A stretch of DNA of 64,000 nucleotides from Dendrobium chrysotoxum (taxonomy: Eukaryota > Streptophyta > Magnoliopsida > Asparagales > Orchidaceae), in the NCBI GenBank assembly GCA_019925795.1, contig CM034312.1, forward strand, positions 75,271,528 to 75,335,527. Reading direction: 5' to 3'. A model generated the notes under the pieces. That model was given only the letters and a program-made list of their open reading frames with translations, did not search any database and was not told the DNA's origin. This document shows, one piece after another, positions 59,161 to 64,000 of the stretch; the stretch's first letter is position 1; each line of letters opens with the position of its first letter. The translations under genes and the position numbers were made by a program.

Positions 59161-59755
59161 AAACCAAAATTTTGGTTTGGATTCAATGCACTCCTAATAA
59201 TTTCTAAGATGCATTAGAAGGGGTTCCATGGCTTGGTTTGATTGAGCCATGTTGAATGTTTGAGAAAACTCCAATTTTTCCCTTTAAGGGGCATTTTGGT
59301 CATTTGGGCCCCTAGTCAACTCTAGGTCAACCAAGGACCACCAAAATGTATTTTTATGTTTAACATGTCATAACAAGGATTATGGATACACTCAAGGGTT
59401 TTGGGGAAGGCCCCAACGTCAAATTTCACAAGAAGTTAGGTCTAGTGGCATATGTTGTAAATATTTGAAGATTTTACAGCCTTTGGACTTCATTTGAGTT
59501 TTTGGGGTTAGAGGTCTCAGATTGGCCTCAAATTGGAGGGTTTACTCTAGGGACATGTATAATCAATATGTAATTGATAGATCATGAATTGGTTGTCATT
59601 TGATTTGATTTTGAGGTGATTGAAAAATCATCCAAAAAGGGTCATAGGATATAGGCCTTTGACCTTGAATTTTGGTTTGGAATTTTGGATTTGAATGTGG
59701 TTTTGGATTTGATTGATTGAATTTAGTTAACCTCATAAAGAAAATGAGGTCAACA

Positions 59756-60919
59756 TGGAGTAGACTAGAAATATAAGTTAGAAGGTTGATTTATTTAAGT
59801 GTTCACTAAGTGAAACATTAAAGAAAGATATATGAAGCTCAATTGAAGTAGAAGATTTAAACTATATCATGAATTTGTTCGTATTATTTTGCTAACAAAG
59901 AATCCCAACATTTATGATACATCAATGAAAAGGCCGCAAATGTTGGTTATAAGTCAAGGTGTTTAATATTAGTTTAAGGAATTAGGCTAAAAGTTCCCAA
60001 CCTATAATGGTTCAAATTTTATCCTAAATGTGGGGCGATCCTTATAAAAAGGACTCGATCATCAACTAACAAAAAACAAATCGCCCATTTTGAATAGAAG
60101 AGGTTGCTCATAATTTCTTGAAGCTTTGGTCTCCATTGATGAATATGGCAAGAAGCAGAAATGAATATAATGAAAGATAAAAAATTGAGGGTCTTGAACA
60201 ATGAAAGAGAGTATTTAGTGTGTATCGAATGTACAAGTTCAATTTAACTTGTAAAGAACAATTGTGAGCATATACATTTTATTATTGAATGGAGAATGCA
60301 ATAAGAATAAAATATCAATACAAAAATTACCTATAAAATAAATATTATTTTACAAGATTTGCTATTTTATAGAAAAAATTAATCAAATAATACATTATAA
60401 GCTCTTTTTTATGAATCAATGTCAGTATAAAGTTTACAGAAAAAGCTATCATTCCTTCATGCTATAGTTTTTTTCAACTTCAAGTATTCCTCTTCTTGAA
60501 CGTTTGCATACCACCTTTCGTACTCCGCATCCTATGAGCATATCATCTGCTAGAATAATATAATGTCCTCCTCCAAACCAATATTTTTCTTCATTGACTT
60601 TTTCTAATTTTTTCTTTCTCAACAGATATCAAAAATTTATTGAGCTAAAATCTTAAATATTGGAGAGCTTTCGTGGGTATTTTTATTTAAAAAAGGAGCG
60701 CCAACACTAAATCCTGAATTTGAACAAAAAATCTCTGAACAGGATTGGTCGGACTGACAAAAAAAATAAAATATAAAATTCATATTATATATCAACTTGT
60801 TGGATCCACTTGTCACGATTTAACTAGAGTTAGGAGTCAGACCTAAGTCCGGATTCCGCACGTAATAATTTCTCGAGATCGTCGCTTGCGTGAAGAAAGA
60901 GTTTTGAGTCGCTAAAGAA
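59756..60919. other. AT-rich spacer right of the Tat composite
   Basis: No repeat end or gene is recognised. A 60-codon minus frame (60019-60201) has no motif. The GC content rises from about 60840, leading into the next segment. Confidence 0.5.
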
Positions 60920-61711
60920 TAGGGCTGTCAATATTTGACATGACCCGAAACCTGACCCGAAAAATTCTGGGTTTGGGTCAACCCGTTTGTCAGACATGTC
61001 GGGTTCGGGTTAAAAAATGTGACCCGTTTTCGAAAATCGGGTCGGGTTGACCCAACAACCCGAATCAACCCGAAGTTGACCAGGGTCCGTGTCCGCTAGG
61101 CGCAAGCCTTCCATCAGTTCCATGCCACGGGCCCGGGTCCACTAAGCCCAGCCACCCACGCGGGACGCGACAGCGGCACGAGCCATGTGGCAGTGCCTCG
61201 GGCTTCGGCTTGATCAGTGGCCGCCTCGCCTAACCGACTAACACCACTAACCCGCCTTTCCACTATAGTTCCACCTATGTGCCGCATGTGGCACCGCCTT
61301 GGCTTGACCGGCTTGCCTAACCCACTGGCTGCCTTGCCTAACTCGCCTGAACGCCTTCGCCCGCTTCACCATGCTATCAGCTCATAATGCACCCAGATTA
61401 GAAATTTAAAAAAGAGTAGGTTGGCAGGTTGTGTCGGGTCAATCTAATAATCGTGCTAGTCGGATCTGGATTGACAATCTTGACCTATTTATAAAATTGG
61501 GTAAGGTTAAGATCAACCCATTTAAACAAGGATAAATCCGGGTTCGACCGAACCCAGACCCGAGGAGCCTTTTGGCACCCTTTAATACTTCGCCTTCTTC
61601 GTGTCGATCGAAAGCCACAACGGTAGATTGCCGCGAAGGTAACTATATTTCTCTCCTTGCGCTTCGCGCATGCTTCGCAAGAAGAAGAGTTTTGAAAGAG
61701 TCGCTAAAGAA
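60892..61711 (+). repeat. ~30-bp direct repeat flanking the GC-rich segment
   Basis: 60892-60919 and 61681-61711 share GAAGAA-GAGTTTTGA then GTCGCTAAAGAA, with 3-base indels. The first copy ends exactly where the MITE-like end begins. It is too long for a transposon target duplication and may reflect a local duplication of exon sequence. Confidence 0.6.
60920..61560. mobile_element. GC-rich segment with a MITE-like left end
   Basis: It opens TAGGGCTGTCAATATTTGAC and continues with many GACCCG / CGGGTC words in both orientations (60945-61080). This is the style of a common non-autonomous plant DNA-transposon end. An unrelated GC-rich core (61085-61380) follows, then weaker CGGGTT words to about 61560. 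No clean matching right end was found, so the element may be truncated or composite. Confidence 0.45.
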
Positions 61712-61800
61712 GCTTCTTCGCCTTCTTCGGCTATGTTGTTCCCGTGGGATCGGAAGTCAGGACGGGAGCTTGCCACAAAGGTAACGATTTTTTTCTCTTT
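61560..61800 (+). other. Possible 5' exons of a plus-strand gene
   Basis: A CpG- and CTTCG-rich block unlike its surroundings. Two similar units each end in a good splice donor: GCCGCGAAG|GTAACT at about 61640 and GCCACAAAG|GTAACG at about 61780. Both are followed by TCTCT-rich intron-like sequence. Short frames are open on both strands (61572-61784 plus, 61582-61776 minus), with no recognised domain. It could be a UTR or transit-peptide exon whose gene continues to the right. A truncated gene copy is equally possible. Confidence 0.3.
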
Positions 61801-62617
61801 GTGCGATTCTTCGGCTATTTTCCTTGCAGGTAAAATTATACAATTTACCTCTCATATTGTTGAACTATTCCTGTAAATGAAACTTTAGGAAAAACTCTAA
61901 TTAGTTAAGCATCTTCATGAGAGAAATAAGTGAAATATTATTTATCCTGAATCGATCCACTTGAAAGAGACTCTTGACCAACATGGCAATGTTTTGTGGA
62001 GGGTAAATTTGCCTCTGTACAAGTGCTATTTCTAATAGCTGTTGAGGTCCAAGAATATATCAGTTGAGAAAGAAAGGTTAGGACAATTAAAAGTTTAACG
62101 CGCATAATGATATTCTACACCTATATTCAATTGAGTTAGGTTAATCAAGTCAGTTGTACTTGGATGTTGTTATGGGCAACTTGTTTCACTATTCCTTTGT
62201 TGAGTATATCAAGAATCAAATTGTTTTGTTATCTGTAATGGACTCGAAGTAGTTTCATATGGAGCAAGTTTTTTTTTTTTTTTGAAAATTTTAAGCTATA
62301 TTGCTCCAAATGTTGTAAATATGAGCATAATACTTATTAAGAGTTGTATATATGTTAAGGATCTTTTCAAATTATTAAACTTGAATGAATTTCTTTATAT
62401 AGAGAAAATTGTTGTGGTTGTAAGTGGTCTGAATGCGTGTTGATGACTATCAAATACATGGCAATTTTGTGGTTCAGAATTGAAACCATCAATTGCTATC
62501 ATGATTGCAAAATCGTAACTTCGATAGTTCATGTAAATTATTTCTTATGGAAAATAAAGATTGAATGTAATCGAATTGCAACTATTTTGAAATAATTTTT
62601 TATCATGGTTGGACCAA
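61801..62617. other. AT-rich stretch, possible intron
   Basis: No ORF or repeat end is recognised. The composition is intron-like. It contains a (T)n run at 62268-62283. If the upstream exon is real, this could be its first intron. Confidence 0.35.
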
Positions 62618-63524
62618 GTATTTTCCTATTTCAGTTGGATTACATCAAGGATCGACTTTAAGCTGATATCTTTTTGCTTTAGTCATCAATGCCCTTACTA
62701 GACATTTGCAAGAGGATGTACTCTAGTGTATGCTTTTTGCTAATGATATTATTCTTGTTGCTAGGACTAGAGATGGAGTTGAAAGTAAGCTTGAATTATG
62801 TAAGTCAACCTTAGAGTCTAAACTCTAAAGATTTTCATTTGAGTAGATCTAAAACCGAATAACTGGAGTGTAATTTTAGTAGTAATAGATCTAATGGGGG
62901 ATTGTGACTTTGAGTGATCAAGTCAGAGTACACGTTTTAGATATCTCAGGCTATTGTCCAGAGTGATGGTGAAATAGATGACGATATTATTAGTAGAAAT
63001 AAAGTTGGATGGTTGAACTAGAGGAATGCATCGGGGCCTACTGTGTGATTGAAAAGTACCCTCAAACTTAAGGGAAAATTCTATATGATAGGGGTGAGAC
63101 ATGTAATGCTTTATGGTGCAGAATGTTGGCCATTAAAAGAGAAACATACAATTAAGTTGAGTGTTGTAGGATGAGGTTGCTCAGGTGGATGAGTGGCTTT
63201 ACTCTTAGAGATAGAATATGAAATGAGCATATACTTGAAAAGGTTGGAGTAGCTCTTGTAGAAGATAAGATTAGAGAGAGTCGCATTAGATGGTTTGGTC
63301 ACATAAAATGTCGGCCTTCTGATGACCCAATTAAGAGAGTAGATGTATTAGATTTGACCTATGTTAAGACAGGTAGAGGTAGACCTAAAAAGACTTGGTT
63401 AGAAAATATTAGAAATAATATTATTATTAGTTTTAAATGAGAATTTGACTCTTAACAGGACATAATAGAGAAAAAGGATTTCCAATCCTACGTAGTAGGA
63501 TAAAGGATTGATGTTGTTGTTGTT
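62618..63524 (+). mobile_element. 5'-truncated RTE-type LINE
   Basis: It begins within reverse transcriptase (FPISVGLHQGSTLS), continues with LTRHLQEDV, the catalytic box CMLFANDIIL (family form F-A-D-D, one Asp here Asn) and RDGVESKLELCKSTLESK. It then runs into the C-terminal region: MLYGAECWPLKEKH, AGCGSGWMSG-like, WFGHIKC-like and VDLKRLG near 63380. It ends in the (GTT)n tail ATGTTGTTGTTGTTT usual for plant RTE LINEs. Several stops and shifts are present. The 5' end with endonuclease is missing, as in most genomic LINE copies. Confidence 0.85.
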
Positions 63525-64000
63525 TAAACCAAGTATCTTGCATCAAATATTGCACCATTACTTTAAGCATTTTCTTGTGACCTTTTTTAAGGAAAAAACA
63601 ACTATGAAGATAATTGCATGTTATTCTTTTGGGGTATTTCATACATGCAATGATTGGATGCGACTTTTGACATGATTTGGAAGTCTTAGTCCTTCAAATG
63701 ACTAATTTTTTGTGAATCTTTGAACTAAAACCTGAAATCATTGAAATTTATTAGTTACTTGATTGTATTGATGTCTTTTGAGAGGCTCATATTTTGGTAG
63801 CTCACGAGATATTTCGTATTTCCATCCTAGGAGTTCCCATGAGAGACAAGTTTGACCAAAATAAATTGTTTCTAAATCACATTGCAGATCCTTATATAAC
63901 TTTTCTGATGGATTATCTTTGTATTTCTTTTGGCAGAAAGGTATGATGTTTTGAGAGTGACGAGACATGATTGTTGAAAATGAATGACTTTGGGTCTCCA
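63525..64000. other. AT-rich right edge, no gene recognised
   Basis: Two minus-strand frames (63433-63642 partly within the LINE, and 63738-63968) have no domain signature. No repeat end is visible. Confidence 0.45.

Larger units (their letters stand above)
21611..59755 (-). mobile_element. Tat/Ogre-type Ty3/gypsy composite (nested or recombinant)
   Basis: On the minus strand the order is: LTR D, leader and ORF1-like piece, LTR C, leader, ORF1-like region, gag, protease, RT, RNase H, a second RNase H of the TNNEA type, integrase, tandem array, LTR B. LTRs of 6-7 kb, an interior ORF before gag, a duplicated RNase H and tandem repeats in the 3' untranslated region are all features of the Tat/Ogre lineage. 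Removing the copia insertion leaves about 22 kb from LTR C to B. B resembles D and not C, so at least two elements contributed. All genes are broken. Confidence 0.8.
53623..59755 (-). repeat. LTR 'D', long Tat-type LTR
   Basis: About 6.1 kb, starting (minus strand) at 59755 with TGTTGACCTCATTTTC. It is collinear and visibly similar to B from about 55365 to the end. A block at about 56626-57090 has no counterpart in B and contains plastid sequence. Two copies of the ~180-bp module lie at 55460-55740. The W-box cluster is at 58640-59160. Frames such as 58617-58889 and 57615-57857 have no motif. Confidence 0.75.

Noticed and set aside
63738..63968. 76-codon minus-strand frame at the right edge
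   Set aside because: No domain, no splice or promoter context, and ordinary length for chance in AT-rich DNA.

Overview
This window looks like repeat-dominated, AT-rich nuclear DNA of a flowering plant. The evidence is a Ty3/gypsy chromovirus, a Ty1/copia element of SIRE/Maximus type, Tat/Ogre-type gypsy elements with very long LTRs, an RTE-type LINE, hAT-like MITE ends, and a fragment of the plastid gene petD. I cannot name the genus. No intact cellular protein-coding gene is supported. Only the two edges hold gene-like, relatively GC-rich exon candidates (about 190-894 on the minus strand and 61560-61800 on the plus strand). No tRNA, rRNA, CRISPR array or operon was recognised.

Layout, left to right. 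1-894: possible 5' end of a minus-strand gene leaving the window. 895-3151: AT-rich intergenic DNA. 3152-9820: degenerate Tekay/Del-like gypsy element with both LTRs, an initiator-Met PBS, a PPT and an internal deletion joining gag to reverse transcriptase. 9862-11013: a miniature LTR element (TRIM) with a 0.19-kb interior. 12955-13458: hAT-like MITE. 14230-25509: pieces of long Tat-type LTRs in opposite orientations, meeting at an inverted junction near 21610.

25510-59755 is one composite of minus-strand Tat/Ogre-type elements. Read right to left it runs: LTR 'D' (59755 to about 53620), a short interior piece, LTR 'C' (51272 to about 44370), leader, gag, protease, reverse transcriptase, RNase H, a second RNase H, integrase, a 208-bp tandem-repeat array, then LTR 'B' (25509 to 21611). 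The array is split by the copia element (26532-34547). LTR B resembles D much more than C, so the composite is nested or recombinant and not one simple element.

59756-64000: low-copy-looking DNA, a GC-rich segment opening with a MITE-like end, a possible 5' exon pair of a plus-strand gene, and a 5'-truncated RTE LINE (62618-63524).

The retrotransposon genes are read as pseudogenes: every pol region has several stops and frameshifts, and some catalytic residues are changed. Observations most worth checking are: clusters of WRKY-type W-boxes, including a perfect 30-nt palindrome, in the U3 part of the Tat LTRs; a rearranged plastid insert with a group II intron domain V and the petD C-terminus inside one LTR; the inverted LTR junction with adjacent filler-DNA signature; the tandem array in the Tat 3' untranslated region; and the extra ORF downstream of the copia RT. 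I did not find a convincing new functional system. What stands out is genome architecture.
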